DNA of 64,000 nucleotides from Locusta migratoria (lineage: Eukaryota; Arthropoda; Insecta; Orthoptera; Acrididae): contig CM048745.1 of the NCBI GenBank assembly GCA_026315105.1, positions 788,683,390-788,747,389 of the forward strand, read 5' to 3'. The position numbers and the translations under genes were made by a program. A model generated the notes under the pieces. That model had not been told where the DNA came from, searched no databases, and saw only the letters and a list, made by a program, of their open reading frames with translations. How positions within the stretch are numbered: the stretch's first letter is position 1; each line of letters begins with the position of its first letter. Of the stretch, positions 21,859-33,385 are shown piece by piece.

Positions 21859-24800
21859 CTAGAGCTGACAATAAAATCTACTTTCACGGAGGAAGGCAAG
21901 GACGCGATCAACCATCCGTGGGTCATCCGCCACAACTGAAGGCAATGCAGGCGGTAGGCCATAGTCGCCACGAAGTGTCGAATGGAGAGGACATTCAGTC
22001 GGAATATGAGACACGGATTGTACGGCTCCATAATCACAATGTGGTGGATTGTCATTTTGTAAAAGAAATCCATGGGTCAGCCTGCAGTGTCCAAGACGGA
22101 GGCGACAGAGGACAATTGATTCTCTCCGGGAAGGGCGTAAAGATGAACTCCAAGCTGCAGTCGTATCTTTGATGGTGCGGAGTTTATTGGAAGGGGCAGT
22201 AGCTTTCCAACTGCTATCCCATGAGGAGTGAAGCAAAGATCTGATCTGCACCCGCAGAACCGCACCCGGAATTTGAAAGGGAGACGGGCAGCGAGTAATT
22301 GCCGATCTAGCCAACTGATCAGCTACTTCATTCCCTGTTATACCAACATGGCTTGGCACCCAGAGAAAGGTAACGGAGCAAGCAGCACGATGAAGGTCAG
22401 CAAGGAGTTCATGGATGGAAATAACTAAAGGATGGGAGGGGAAACAACGATCAATGGCCTGCAGACTGCTCATGGAGTCAGCACAGATTAAACCACGTTC
22501 CACGGCAGAATGTTTAATAAAACAGAGGGTTCTATAAATCGCCATCAGCTCTGCCGTAAACACACTGCATGCCTCTGGCAGAGAATGGCATTCCGCCCCA
22601 ACAGGAGATGTAAAAGCATATCCGGAGTGGCCCGCTGTTTTCGAGCCATCAGTGTAGAAGATAGAGGCTCCCTGAAACTCTTCTAGTACTGGGTGCACCA
22701 AACGCCGAAAGACCATGGGGGAAATTAAAGCTTTTGGGCCCTGGAAGAGATCCGTCTGAATTAGTGGTCGCGGCACCATCCACGGAGGTGTGCGTGCAGT
22801 AAAATGGGGGGCGCAATCTAGCGAAGGGAAATGGAAATTCCGGCAAAGAGAGGCAAGCCGCAGTCCGACGGGAAGGCCCCCCCACGGCCAGGTATCAGGG
22901 GGTCGAAGCCCTTCAAATGCAAAAAGAACCTGGTAAGCGGGATGAGCAGGATATTGCCGGATGGCGATGGCATAAGATGCCAGAAGCTGATGCCGCCTGA
23001 CCTGAAGAGGGCAGATTCCCGCCTCAACAAGGAGACTGTCGACCGGGCTAGTCGGGAATGCACCTGTAGCCAAGCGGACACCATAATGGTGAACCGGGTC
23101 TAATAATTTCAGGGCAGAAGGAGCTGCCGAGCCATAAACTTGACACCCATAGTCCAATCGGGACAAGATTAGAGCCCGATAGATACAGAGGATAGTTGTT
23201 CGGTCTGCACCCCAAGATGAATGAGCAAGGAAACGTAGGGCATTGAGTTTCCTCATACAACTAATCTTTAGGTGGCGAATATGGGGCACCCAAGTCAATT
23301 TTTTGTCAAAGAGAAGACCCAGGAAACGATGCTGTGCTACAACTTCCAGGCGCTGATTACCCAAGAACAGTTCTTGATCAGGGTGAACTGTAGTACGACG
23401 ACAAAAGTGCACCACCCTCGTTTTTGATGAGGAAAACTGGAAACCATGGGACGTAGCCCACACTGAAGCCCGCCGAATGGCGCTCTAGAGCTGACGTTCA
23501 GTAGAGGCTAATGAGTAGGAGCTGTACCATATGCAAAAGTCGTCGACATACAATGCCGGGGTTACCAGTGACCCAACAGAGCTCACCAACCCATTGATGC
23601 CGATTAGAAAAAGTGTAACACTCAACACTGAGCCCTGGGGGACACCGTTCTCCTGTATCCGAGGGGAGCTAAAGGAAGAGCCAACTCTGACACGGAACAG
23701 GCGGTGGGATAAAAACTGACGGATAAAAATTGGTAAGGAGCCTCTGAGGCCCCAGTCATGAAGAGAACGTAAAATATGATGACGCCAAGCAGTGTCGTAC
23801 GCCTTATGCAGATCGAAGAAGACTGCTACCAGATGATGTCTTTTAGAGAAGGCTTGTCTGATTGCAGTCTCCAGTCGAAGTAAATGGTCAATAGGGGATC
23901 GTCCCTCCCGGAACCCACACTGGTAAGGTGAGAGAAGTCCCCGGGATTCAAGAACCCAGCATAATCTGCGGGCTACCACCCGCTCAAGTAGTTTACAGGG
24001 GACACTTGTCAGGCTTATTGGTCGATAACTGTCCAGCGCCGACGGGTCCTTGCCAGGCTTGAGGGCAGGGACCACAATACTCTCCCTCCACTGGGAGGGA
24101 ACACCCCTTGAAGCCAAATACGGTTAAAAACTTTTAGGAGAAATCGTCATTGTGAGGGGTTAAGGTGTTTCAGCAATTGATTATGGATATCGTCAGGGCC
24201 AGGTGCTGAATCACGAGAAGAGGAGAGGGCCAGCGACAGCTCCCAGTCAGTAAAAGGTTCGTTATATGGTTCCACCTGGTGAGAAGTAAAGCCTAATTTG
24301 AAGGTTTCGGCCTGGTGTTTCTGAAGGAGAAAGGTCGCCGGATATGAAGTTGTCGCTGAGACATTGGCGAAGTGAGTTGCAAGATGTTCTGCAACAACAG
24401 ATGGCTCCGTGCAGACCCCATCAGGCAGGGCAAGACCAGGGACGGAAGACGGCCGCCAGCTACCTTGGATAGATCAGAGCATAGCCCACACTCTTGTCAA
24501 AGGGACAGAAGAACCCAACGAGGAGACAAAATGCTCCCAGCATGTCCGCTTACTTTGTTTGATTAAGTAACGAGCTCTGGCACGCAGACGTTTGAAATTT
24601 ATTAGACCAGCGAGCGATGGGTGGCGCTTAAGATGTTGCAAGGCCCTATGGCACTCGCGAATGGCTGCGGCAACAGTTGCATTCCACCAAGGGACAGGCC
24701 GGCGAGTAGGAGGGCCTGTCGACCGGGGAACAGCGGCGTTGGCAGCTTGGGTGATCATGTTGGTCATTTGGCTTATAATATCATCTATACAGCCTGAGGG

Positions 24801-25565
24801 GGAAGATGGGAGCACAACCTGGGATGTATATAGCGGCCAATTAGCACGACGGAATACCCAGCGGGGTACCCTTGCTCGTGGTAGGCGTGAGGGAAGTGAA
24901 AGGATCAACGGAAAGTGGTCGCTATCGCAGAGGTCATCTTACGCCGACCAGTGAAATAAAAGAAGGAGAGAAGGAGAAGTGAGAGAGAGGTCTATGGCAG
25001 AAAAGGTGCCGTGAGCGGCACTAAAATGGGTTGGGGAACCATCGTCGAGAAGGCTCAGATTGTGGTCAGCAAGAAACTGGTCTATGAGGCGGCCCCGGCT
25101 AGATGTATAAGCACTGCCCCACAAAGGATGGTGGGCATTGAAGTCCCCAAGGATGAGGTAAGGAGGGGGGAGTTGCTGAAGGAGGGCCACTAGGGACATG
25201 AGTGTAGGTGGCCTGTCAGGTGGAAGGTAGAGGTTGCAAATGGTCAATGGAGTGTCCAAGTGAACCCGGACAGCAACCACTTCCAATGGAGTTTGGGGAG
25301 GAATCCAGGTACTGACAATATCTGTCCGGACCAAAGTACAAACCCCACCAGACGCCTGGAGGGGACCAACCCGGTTCCGACAAAAAGCACGGAACCCACG
25401 GAGGGTCGGTGAATGTGCATCCATAAACCTCGATTCCTGCAGGACGACACAGGCCGCAGAAGAAAGAGAAATTAGCTGTTTAATCTCCAAGAGGTGACGG
25501 TAGTAACCATTACAGTTCCATTGGATGATCACATCACGAGGATCTAGGCGGGAAGCGAATGGCAT
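21859..25565 (-). pseudogene. I-like element B ORF2: endonuclease, RT, RNase H
   Basis: It starts at the ATG at 25565, 8 nt after the ORF1 stop. Endonuclease: IIQWNCNGYYRH, VVLQESR, NLYLPPDRPP, LILGDFNAHHPLWG and SDHFP. RT: SYRPISLTSVPCKLLERV, FFDLHKAYDTAWRH, NGVPQGSVLS and YVDDF. RNase H with all four acids visible: FYTDGSK, FTAELMA, CADSMSSLQ and GNEVADQLA. The C-terminal segment (RLRLGHCRLTHGFLL, then CDYG...H...C) has lost one Cys of the CxCG motif. The frame is broken at about 24930, again between 24474 and 24117, and by a TAG at 23485-23487; from 24117 down to 21859 it is otherwise one frame. Confidence 0.8.
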
Positions 25566-25573
25566 AACGTCTG

Positions 25574-27022
25574 TCACGCTGCTTTGTCAGCGTCCGTCAC
25601 CAAAGAAGAAGGGACAACATCCATAAATAGCTGATCAGCCTCGGGCTCAATGGGATGAGCGAGTTGCGAAAGCACAGTCGGCACCTCCGGTGGTACCGGA
25701 GGGGCTTTATCTTGCAACTTTGGTTTCTTCTTCTTCTTCTCCTTCTCTTTCTCTTTCTCCTTCTCCTTCTCTCGTGTGGGACGGGCAGGACCCACCCCAG
25801 AGAGAGGACTTTTGTCAGTTAGGTCTGGTACTGACGAGGATCGGGCGACCTTTGAACTCACTGACTGGGAGTCCGATGGCCGGCTGGAGGTCGAAGATCT
25901 CCGATCTGGGGAACGCCGGGACGGAAGGCCCTGAGATAGGGTACTGTCACCGGCAGGCGACGGAGAAGGGGTGCACTTCTCTGGCTGGGAAGGGGTGGGA
26001 CACAAAGGGAGGGCTACAGGAGCTACAGGAGAGGGAGATGTGAGGGAGGGGTGTGGACGGGGTGTAGGGGGGAGATGGGAGTGGGAAGGGGAGGGTGAAA
26101 GGCTAGACGATAACGTCGTAGCGAATGTCGTCGACATTTGCACGGGATGCAGACGTTCATATTTACTGCGGGCCTCAGGGTACGTCAAACGCTCCAGGGA
26201 TTTGTACTCTTGTATCTTCTTTTCTTTTTTGAACATAGGGCAATCTGGCGACCGTGAAGAGTGGTGTTGTTGACAGTTGACGCACACCGGCGGAGGAACA
26301 CAGGGGCTCCCCTCATGTAGTGGGCGTCCACAATCACCGCATACTGGGACTGCTGTACAGCGAGAGGACATATGACCAAACCTCATACATCGAAAACACC
26401 GCATGGGAGGTGGAATGTAGGGCTTCACTTCACATCGATATATCATTATCTTGACCTTCTCTGGGAGTGTGTCCCCCTCGAAGGCCAAGATAAAGGCCCC
26501 AGTATCGACGCGGTTATACTTAGGTCCCCTCTGAACGCGGCGAACAAAATGTACACCTCGCCGCTCGAGATAGGCCCTAAGCTCCTCATCAGTTTGAAGG
26601 AGGAGGTCCCGGTGGAATATCACACCCTGTACCATATTCAAGGATTTGTGCGGGACAATTGTTACTGGAATGTCGCCAAGGGTGGTGCAGGCGAGCAAAG
26701 CTTCAGACTGGGCTTCCGAGACTGTTTTAATGAGTAATGAGCCAGATCTAAGCTTACCCATAGATTCCACTTCACCAAACTTGTCCTCTATGGTCTCGAC
26801 AAAGAACAGAGGTTTGGTGGTAGTAAAAGTTCCTCCATCAGTCCTTGAGCAAACGAGATAGCGAGGAAAGGGTTTTGCTCCTAACCGGCGAGCCTGGCCT
26901 TCCTCCCAAGGGGTAGCAAGGGAGGGAAACATCCTCTTATCCGCAGTAGCAGCATTAAACAATCTCTTCCTGTCTTGAGATACGGCCGATGCACGACCAT
27001 TTTGGAGTCTAACTCTTTTCAT
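25574..27022 (-). CDS. I-like element B ORF1 (gag-like, zinc knuckles)
   Basis: Open frame of 482 residues from the ATG at 27022 (MKRVRLQNGR), chosen because element A starts at the same point; an in-frame ATG at 27076 is an alternative. It shares with A the FPSLATPWEE, SLNMVQGVIFHRDLL and EELRAYLERRGVHFVRR blocks, and has three intact knuckles: CFRCMRFGHMSSRC, CGDCGRPLHEGSPC and CVNCQQHHSSRSPDC. The C-terminal tail is Pro/Ser-rich with a long KE/KK run. The frame is undamaged, unlike its ORF2. Confidence 0.78.
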   Translation of the reverse strand: MKRVRLQNGRASAVSQDRKRLFNAATADKRMFPSLATPWEEGQARRLGAKPFPRYLVCSRTDGGTFTTTKPLFFVETIEDKFGEVESMGKLRSGSLLIKTVSEAQSEALLACTTLGDIPVTIVPHKSLNMVQGVIFHRDLLLQTDEELRAYLERRGVHFVRRVQRGPKYNRVDTGAFILAFEGDTLPEKVKIMIYRCEVKPYIPPPMRCFRCMRFGHMSSRCTAVPVCGDCGRPLHEGSPCVPPPVCVNCQQHHSSRSPDCPMFKKEKKIQEYKSLERLTYPEARSKYERLHPVQMSTTFATTLSSSLSPSPSHSHLPPTPRPHPSLTSPSPVAPVALPLCPTPSQPEKCTPSPSPAGDSTLSQGLPSRRSPDRRSSTSSRPSDSQSVSSKVARSSSVPDLTDKSPLSGVGPARPTREKEKEKEKEKEKKKKKPKLQDKAPPVPPEVPTVLSQLAHPIEPEADQLFMDVVPSSLVTDADKAA

Positions 27023-27930
27023 AGTGCTAGACGTCCGCCCTGGTGTCACCCACTCCGTAACCGGTGCTCTCTCCATGGGCGCCACCCAGCCTCAGCAAAG
27101 GCCACCTGGCACGATGGCCATTGCCGGGAGTTCTGATACCCCCGAGGACAGGCATCAACTCCTTGGCTTGCATGGAGAGGTCGCAGCTCAGACACCAGTA
27201 GTGTGATCCCTGTGGTGTCAGGGGGCTCAGCCAAAGGGTACATAACAGCCCCCCCACACGGACTGGCTACACGTGCTGGGGACCTAGCGGGGGATGGGGG
27301 CTACAGCGAGGAAAGGAAGTGGAAAGGAAAGGATAGGACCCGCGCTGTAGGGGCTAGGTCGGGAGTTCTTCCCCAATTGGCTCACACATTATCGGACAAT
27401 TTTGGTATGGAAGGTCAAACCCCGAGGGGGACCAAACTGGGCCCAAAACCAGTGTACACAGCAGACAAAACCAAAGTGCAGGACAATCGGTACCATGGGA
27501 TAGCCAAGCTGTCATCCAGAGTACCACCGAGAGACAGGGTTGGAGAGGGTGGGAAGGAGGAATTGGGATGGGGAGAAGGGGGAACTAGGAGGGGTAATGC
27601 AGCCTGGGGAAAGCAGGAAAAAAGGCTGCAATGGCTCGGGGACCCGTGCGCGCCACACACGTACCCACAAACGAGCTGTGGGCCCCCTGGGGGGGTTTGT
27701 TCAATTGGGCTGGGCTGCAAGAAGTGTGTAAGATTTAAATTTTGACACTGATGATTTGATATCAATTCATTACTACACCGAGAGCAATCCAAACACTTTT
27801 TCTCTTATCTCTGTGATCAATAGAAGTGAAGATAGAAGTCCCTTAAGAATCGCAATTTTGCACGCAGCTTTTTCAAACATATTAATACTGTGCACTGCCA
27901 TGCTCGGTATGATTCCTAGATTTCCAGAGA

Positions 27931-28340
27931 TCATATGACAAGGTGCCCTACTGAAGATCCTAGCATATAGAATACATTCACAAATATATGAATGGCTCAA
28001 AGACTAACTGAGTAAAGAATTCAGTATGTTGTCCTAAAGAGCAAGTTTTCCATCACATACAAATATCTTGTCAGAAATGCCCTAGGTTTTTTGTATATAT
28101 AGTGACCTGACAGACAGGATGAACATCAAACTGCAATTCTTAGCTGATGGCACAGTAGCATGTGGTTAAGCAATCTCATTGAATCACTGCAGAAGGATAC
28201 ATAATGACTTAGAAAGAACTCCAACAATGGAAAGTCTAGGTCAGGGTGCAAAATTTACGGTTGCCACCTCACCATTGGTGACCGAAAATTGGCAGCTGGG
28301 GATCTGAGCTTACATAATAAATTTTATATTTTGAAAACAC
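27931..28340 (+). pseudogene. CR1-like reverse transcriptase remnant
   Basis: In plus frames I read EWLKD-LSK, a degraded VPQG segment and then LTDRMNIKLQFLADGTVACG. This fits the xxYINDLxxxxxxxLFADDTVxxG stretch of CR1-type RT with one catalytic Asp lost (ADG for ADD). A following LERTPTMES-like piece fits the next helix. Heavily decayed, and the assignment is tentative. Confidence 0.42.
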
Positions 28341-28580
28341 TAGACCTAAGTTTCAGACTTGTACAACCCTGAAGAGCCTTGTATTGATGAACAATGCATA
28401 TGTCTGTCTTGGTGTGTGTGTGTTTGTGTGTGTGTGTGGGCGGGGGGGAGGGGGGGGTGTTTATGTTTACCTATTCTTTTTCCCCCAAGGTAAGTCTTTC
28501 CTATCCTGGGATTGGAATGACTCCTTACCCACTCCCTTAAAAGCCAGATCCTATACTTTCCCTCTCCTTCCCTGCTTTTT

Positions 28581-28610
28581 CTGAAGAAGCAACCGAAGGT
28601 TGCGAAAGCT
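28581..28610 (+). ncRNA. Hammerhead-ribozyme-like core (intact stem II)
   Basis: CTGAAGA (the CUGANGA box, 28581-28587) is followed by a perfect 6-bp stem, GCAACC (28589-28594) with GGTTGC (28598-28603) around a GAA loop, then GAAA (28604-28607) and GCTC. The palindrome AGCT followed by C gives a short stem III and a UC cleavage context. Known: Penelope-like elements carry minimal hammerheads of this form. Stem I is weak here. TG-rich microsatellites flank the unit on both sides (28415-28440 and 28617-28661), and GGTAAGTC occurs both before and after it. Confidence 0.55.
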
Positions 28611-28611
28611 C

Positions 28612-28616
<5 letters not shown>

Positions 28617-28661
<45 letters not shown>
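28617..28661 (+). repeat. (TG)n microsatellite
   Basis: About 22 TG units directly downstream of the hammerhead-like core. Confidence 0.9.
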
Positions 28662-28662
<1 letters not shown>

Positions 28663-28741
28663 TTGTGTTTTTTTATTTGTGTATCAACGAACTGTTGCCT
28701 TTTCGCCTGGTAAGTCCAGCTTGCTTTACATTTTATAAATA

Positions 28742-29082
28742 AGTATATGTTGATGTAGACATATTTTTATTTCAGTTCTCAGATTAGACTCTGGTAAAAT
28801 AAGAAGCTCGTTACTTATAGAACCAAGAAAGTTTGAGCCCCATAATTGCCATGTTAAAACATACACAACATTCCACACAGCAGGACACCCACAAAACATT
28901 CAATTGAGATGTAATGAGAGACTCTACTGGCAAATTTGTATCAACAATACATTAGTTTTACAACAAAGTACAAGTAAGAAAAGATTAAAAATTTTAGGCA
29001 TATTTGGTCTTTCACAAAAATATGAGTAGTTTAGGTCATATATTTATTTCATAACATCCAGCAAATGTGAAAACTAACTTAC
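28742..29082. other. Intron, nothing recognised
   Basis: AT-rich sequence just downstream (in transcription sense) of the SUPT7L donor; no other feature seen. Confidence 0.4.
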
Positions 29083-29192
29083 CTTGCCAACCATAATGCA
29101 ATAACAAAACAGCAATCCCTTTTTGCAACAGCTTTATTACATTTTTATGGCCCAAGTTTAAAGATGTGTAGCCTCTTCCTAGAGAAAACTGA
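29083..29192 (-). CDS. SUPT7L: SUPT7L-like exon: first half of the histone fold
   Basis: This exon has a strong polypyrimidine-CCAG acceptor above 29192 and a GTAAGT donor below 29083. It is 110 nt: one base completing the preceding codon, 36 codons, one base carried over. The peptide reads QFSLGRGYTSLNLG then HKNVIKLLQKGIAVLLLHYG and WQ. The H-x4-LLxxxxAxxLxHxGW pattern matches helix 1-2 of the SUPT7L bromodomain-associated histone fold. The next exon (809-930) completes the fold in phase 28.2 kb away. No disabling change is present. Confidence 0.8.
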
Positions 29193-29617
29193 CTGGAAAA
29201 AAAACATAAAATTTAATTAAAAATTTTGTCGTGCAACGTGCATCAGTAATAAGAATCATAGATTTTACACAAATGTAAAGGATATAAATATTCTCTATAA
29301 TATGTTGTACTTTTGAAAGATACCAAATTTTACCACATATATATGACATTATGGCTCATCTACTATACCTGTTTAATTCCACCTGACATTTATATTACAA
29401 TGGTTAAAAAATATCAAATCTGACATTTTAATTTTTATATTTTTTCTCCTAATGAAAATGTTATTTTTTTTCTGTAATTTAGTTGATTCTGCAGTAAAGC
29501 TTAGATATACTACATAAGTAAGGGCTATTGAAAGTTACAGAAAAAAAATTGTGCAATGCTTGATAAACTTTAGGAAATTATAAGATATGAAAATATGAGT
29601 CCCATTAATCTGTGCCT

Positions 29618-30085
29618 CATTACATTCCTGAAGCATAGTCTTCATCCTGCAGCATTTCATCATCTTCTAGCTTCCTCTTGGCATTCCTTTTAGTACTTCT
29701 TGCTTTTTTGGTAACTTGAAGAGCGAATCTTTCAGCTTCATGTGGCCGTTGTCTATCACACGCAAGTATCTTCCATACTGGAGCCACATTTTATGCCTAA
29801 ATTTCTCAGGACTTCCATCCTTCCTATCACTCCATCATTGAAACATATCACTGCATCTAGTACATCAAATTTCAATGTATTTAGCCCTAAAAAAACTGTA
29901 ATCTTTCCCATATGCGATGGTTGAAACTTTCATGTGTATACTGAGTGCCCACATGAAGACACTCAGGGTCACTAAGGTCTCCAAAAATTGGTTTTATTTC
30001 ATTCATAACAGGCTCAGGAAGAGAATGCTTGTGGTGGTATATTTGACCATAACAGAAATAAAGGGGACGTGGTGGTACACACAAC
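29618..30085 (-). pseudogene. Mutator-like transposase-domain protein, C-terminal relic
   Basis: Three minus-strand frames join to one C-terminal region. First comes LPEPVMNEIKPIFGDLSDPE with a HESFNHRIWERL motif (30070-29890). Next is FLGLNTLKFDVLDAVICFND and a VLRNLGIKCG segment (about 29890-29765). Last is CDRQRPHEAERFALQVTKKA, a basic KRNAKRKLEDDE stretch and a stop. The HESFNxxIW and AVxxFNDG order is that of a repetitive insect protein family annotated as Mutator-like transposase domain. Two frameshifts and 5' truncation make it a relic. Confidence 0.55.
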
Positions 30086-31069
30086 TGTTACTTTAAAATT
30101 TGGTATATATAGGTCATTTTTCATTTGAAGCTCCATAATGTATATATCAATATATCACAAAAGACTACAGAATTTAATGAAGTCATTTAAAAAAAATCGA
30201 TTTTTCCACCTTTTATAAGTATCCTGTATCCTTAAAGATTTACAGTGTGTCCTTTGCAATCAATTTGGTTTTAACTATTTTTATTTGAGTCTTTATTGAA
30301 ATTTTTTGTTTGGTTCAACTGCAAATGAGTTTTTCATTACTTATTTTTGTTACTGTTATTTAAAGAGATGCACACTAAACTATGATATACAGATAGACAC
30401 TGCTGCTTCTCGTTATTGAGATTGTGTTTTGAATGAATACGACCAAATTTGGATCATTTTAAAATTTTACTAATAAGGAGCAATTTTTGGAATTCAGAAC
30501 TGACCTGCATCAAAATACAACATTTTCAATCAGAAGAAAAATTAGATGATTAGTTCAGCAGGGATACCTCATTTTTGTTTGTTTCATCACCACCAGCACT
30601 TTTATTATCTTTAAAGATCAGGTAGCACTCATAAAATTAGACCAATGTACTGAGTACATTCTGCTGATCTATAAAGGGGTGGCACCTCCAGTGAAACACC
30701 AGTTCAATGAAGCTCAGCAATAACAATGTGGACCATCAAAATATTGCATCTACTTGACCTATTAGACTTGAAGCTCCAGCTGCAAACTCAAAAAGGGTAC
30801 CACAGGGACTTTCTGAATTGGGAAACGGGGGGAGGGGGGGGGGGAAGTAAGATACTGCCATCAAGAGTAACACATACCTGTATGCAAATCTGAAGTATCA
30901 TTGACATAAATGCATTCCAGATAACCTTTACATTACTCACTGTACTTGTCCTTAGCACTATGTCAATCAAAATGTATTTTTAAGAACAAGTACAGATGTC
31001 TCCCATGTATAACAGAAGTGTGAATTTATTATGTGAGTGCCTAATTACTTCTGTATAAGGAGAGAGAGA
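30086..31069. other. Intron, nothing recognised
   Basis: AT-rich with a G-run at 30828-30844. No supported gene or transposon. Confidence 0.4.
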
Positions 31070-31202
31070 ATATTCTGTTATGACGTAACTTTACTAGTAG
31101 CCTCACATATTAGTAAAAATAAAGTTCTAACAAAATGTCAGTTTGGTTTTCAAAAAAGCTTTTCAACAGAAAATACTATTATATATTTCACTGAGGAAAT
31201 AT
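31070..31202 (+). pseudogene. Non-LTR reverse transcriptase fragment
   Basis: One frame reads SHISKNKVLTKCQFGFQKSF then STENTIIYFTEEIL. This is the LLxxxQFGFRxxxSTxxA block of CR1/jockey-type RT. It is cut off at about 31202 by the end of the Penelope-like element. Confidence 0.55.
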
Positions 31203-31318
31203 TAAACATTCCATTCCATTCCATGATGGTGGTGGTAGCGGCTGGTGCAGCAACAGTGTTGAATAATTAAATAATTCTCAGTCTCTGTTGCAGTATTCTT
31301 TATAACGCCTATTACGTG

Positions 31319-31343
31319 TTTTGCGCTGTAAGTGCATCATCAG
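31319..31343 (-). ncRNA. Hammerhead-like core at the Penelope 3' end
   Basis: Minus strand: CTGATGA, a TGC/GCA stem II with a 9-nt loop, AAAA in place of GAAA, then CACGTAATAGG. The ACGT palindrome followed by TA gives a short stem III with a UA cleavage context. It sits in the same orientation as the RT and GIY-YIG frames, as expected for a Penelope terminal repeat. The G12 change suggests reduced or no activity. Confidence 0.5.
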
Positions 31344-32149
31344 ACTGGAAACAGACAAATGTTTTATTATAATCCATGTACGTGGTGGGGAGCGAATCTA
31401 ATGTGGCTAAGGTGAGTAAATTTTGAAAAGTCAGACTTAATTGGGTGGAGATGGAGCCACAGAACTATCTAAAGCTGTGATGGAGGTAGCTTAATTACAG
31501 TATTTGAGTTCTGTCATTGGGCCCCTGCAAAGAGGTAAATGTACAAAGTATGTAATGACTATTTGAAGTGGAATAACAAGGGACAAAAGGGGTACAGTAT
31601 GGAAATTAATAGAATGCTTTTAATATGATAAAACTCACCATAGCAGTAGAGGAGTCGCTGTCACGGCAGGTCAACGTTTACAGCTGGTAGTATTGTTAAT
31701 AACTGCGGAACATAAATGTGACATTAAACAAAGTTGTATGGGCAGAGTTACACCTGCGAGAATGAGTGGCTTGCCAAGCGGTAGCTTGGTATTATCAGAG
31801 ATGTTTGTGACGTTGGGGAATGAATCTTGTGAAATGATACATGGTGTAGTGAAACAATAATAAATGAATGGAAATGAAATTATTAGAGGCCTGGTGGTGG
31901 GGCGGAAGAAAGATGTTGTGAATTGACGGAAGGGGGGTCATTTTGGAAAAAGAAGGATAACATGATGTCGTAAAAAGTTTTATTTTTTGTAATAAGCTGT
32001 TCGTTGAGACTGTGTTCTGGGGATCGTTTCACAAACTTAGTGATTTCTAATTCTTCCAGAAGCAAGAGTTTTTTCTTCTTCTTTTTTTTTTGGGGGGGGG
32101 GGGGGGGGGCAATGTGAAGAATTGCAATTTGTCTAGGGGGGGAAGGGGG

Positions 32150-33370
32150 GCTGAATGTCTTTGCTTCTTTTGAGATGCTTGGAAAAGGCCGAATTATTTT
32201 TGGCAGTGCGTTTCTTAGTTAAAAGATGTTCTTGGGACCTGGTTTTGAAGGCTCGTCCAGTTTGACCAATGTATGATAAGGGGCACTGCAAACATTGTAT
32301 TTTGTAGATGCCTGACTGGCTAAAAGGGTCTTTAACTAGTTGTTCACTGTGGTGAAAGCAATATTGGATCTTGTCATTGATCGTGAAGGCTTTTATGTGG
32401 GTGATTTTAAGAAGTTCAGCGAGTCTGTAAGAGAGATTTCCTATGAATGGTAAGGAGACATAGATGGATTCAGTAGCGATGGTGCTAGGGAGGAGGAAGG
32501 TGTTATTTTTAGAGTTTTTTTCTACTGTACAATCGGTCTACCAGGCTAGCCTGGTTCTAGCAATGTGCCTCAGATTAGCAAGTTCTTGCTCAACTGTTTC
32601 ACTGTTTAAAGGGAGGTGGCATAAGCGGTCGATCTTGGATGAGAAAAAGCTTACTTTATAACTGTATGGGTGACAGGATATTGAGTGGATGACAGTGTCA
32701 CTGGTTGTGAGCTTCCTGTAAATCACGAATGTGATGTGATTGTTGGATACAGTGAGAGTAAGGTCTAAGTAGTTGATGGAGCAGTCGGGTGACATGATCT
32801 GATGGGTGAAAATCATTTTTCGATGCAGACTGCAAAATTCATTCGAAAGGGATGGTACGTCAGCTGTGGGTGCATTAATTATGATGAGAATGTCATCCAC
32901 ATATCTGCAATAGAAGAGTATTTTCTTGCACATAGAGGAGGCTTGTGTGACATAACGGTGTTCAAGGGTGTTCACAAATATATCAGCTAAAATCGCACGA
33001 GGCAGTTTCCAATTTCAAGGCCATCTGTTTGTTTATAAAGGTTATTATTGAAGGAGAAGTAATTGTACAACGTAATGAGGTGGAGGAGAGAGATGAGCTC
33101 GTCAATTTCATCTGGATTTAGTTTGCCATACCTGGATAGGTTGTCAAAGATGATATCTATTGTCTTTTGGACAGGAACATTGGTGTATAGATTATTTATG
33201 TCGAGAGAAACCAAACAGGCAGAGGATGGGAAAGATTTGCCTTGTAATTGTTGAATTTAAGTTTGTCGGTTGGGAATAGAGTAGGTGAGAAAATTCCTTG
33301 AGCATTTTAACATGAATTTGGAAATAGGTTCAACAGGGCTGCCTTTATAGTTCACAATTTCATTGATAAA
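32150..33370 (-). pseudogene. Penelope-like RT plus GIY-YIG endonuclease
   Basis: RT blocks in order: NEIVNYKGSPVEPISKFMLK, then VSLDINNLYTNVPVQKTIDI (first catalytic Asp), ADIF-NTLEHRYV and FYCRYVDDILIIIN (the YxDD box), SINYLDLTL and a SxxCHPYSYK segment. About 200 nt after the RT the frame reads SGIYKIQCLQCPLSYIGQTG then RAFKTRSQEH: the GIY and YIG strands, the catalytic Arg and the following His. Disruptions include a frameshift near 32980 and a stop at 32538-32540. Known role: target cleavage by GIY-YIG and target-primed reverse transcription. Confidence 0.78.
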
Positions 33371-33385
33371 CTTTGGCTACACTGC

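Larger units (their letters stand above)
21471..27695 (-). mobile_element. I-like LINE 'B' (RNase H-bearing), near full length
   Basis: A 6225-bp element flanked by the 13-bp duplication TTTGTTCAATTGG (21458-21470 and 27696-27708). Minus strand: 5' UTR starting with a C-run then GGGGGCCC; ORF1 to 25574; ORF2 from 25565 to 21859; then a 3' UTR with ATGACCTCGTTGTTTGGTCC and a CCA-type tail at 21471. It is a diverged relative of element A, in the same orientation and 148 bp away from it. A truncated third member lies at 35583-36996. Confidence 0.82.
31205..33385 (-). mobile_element. Penelope-like element with RT and GIY-YIG endonuclease
   Basis: Minus-strand order: RT (33370-32540), linker, GIY-YIG domain (about 32340-32160), a poly-A/poly-C interruption near 32082-32109, then non-coding sequence with a hammerhead-like core (31319-31343). 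RT followed by GIY-YIG is diagnostic of Penelope-like elements. The 5' part of the RT is missing or unreadable above about 33385. Confidence 0.8.

Noticed and set aside
30788..30970. VPQG-like reverse transcriptase motif near 30797
   Set aside because: Only four residues match, and the neighbouring RT fragment at 31070 lies in the wrong order for one element.
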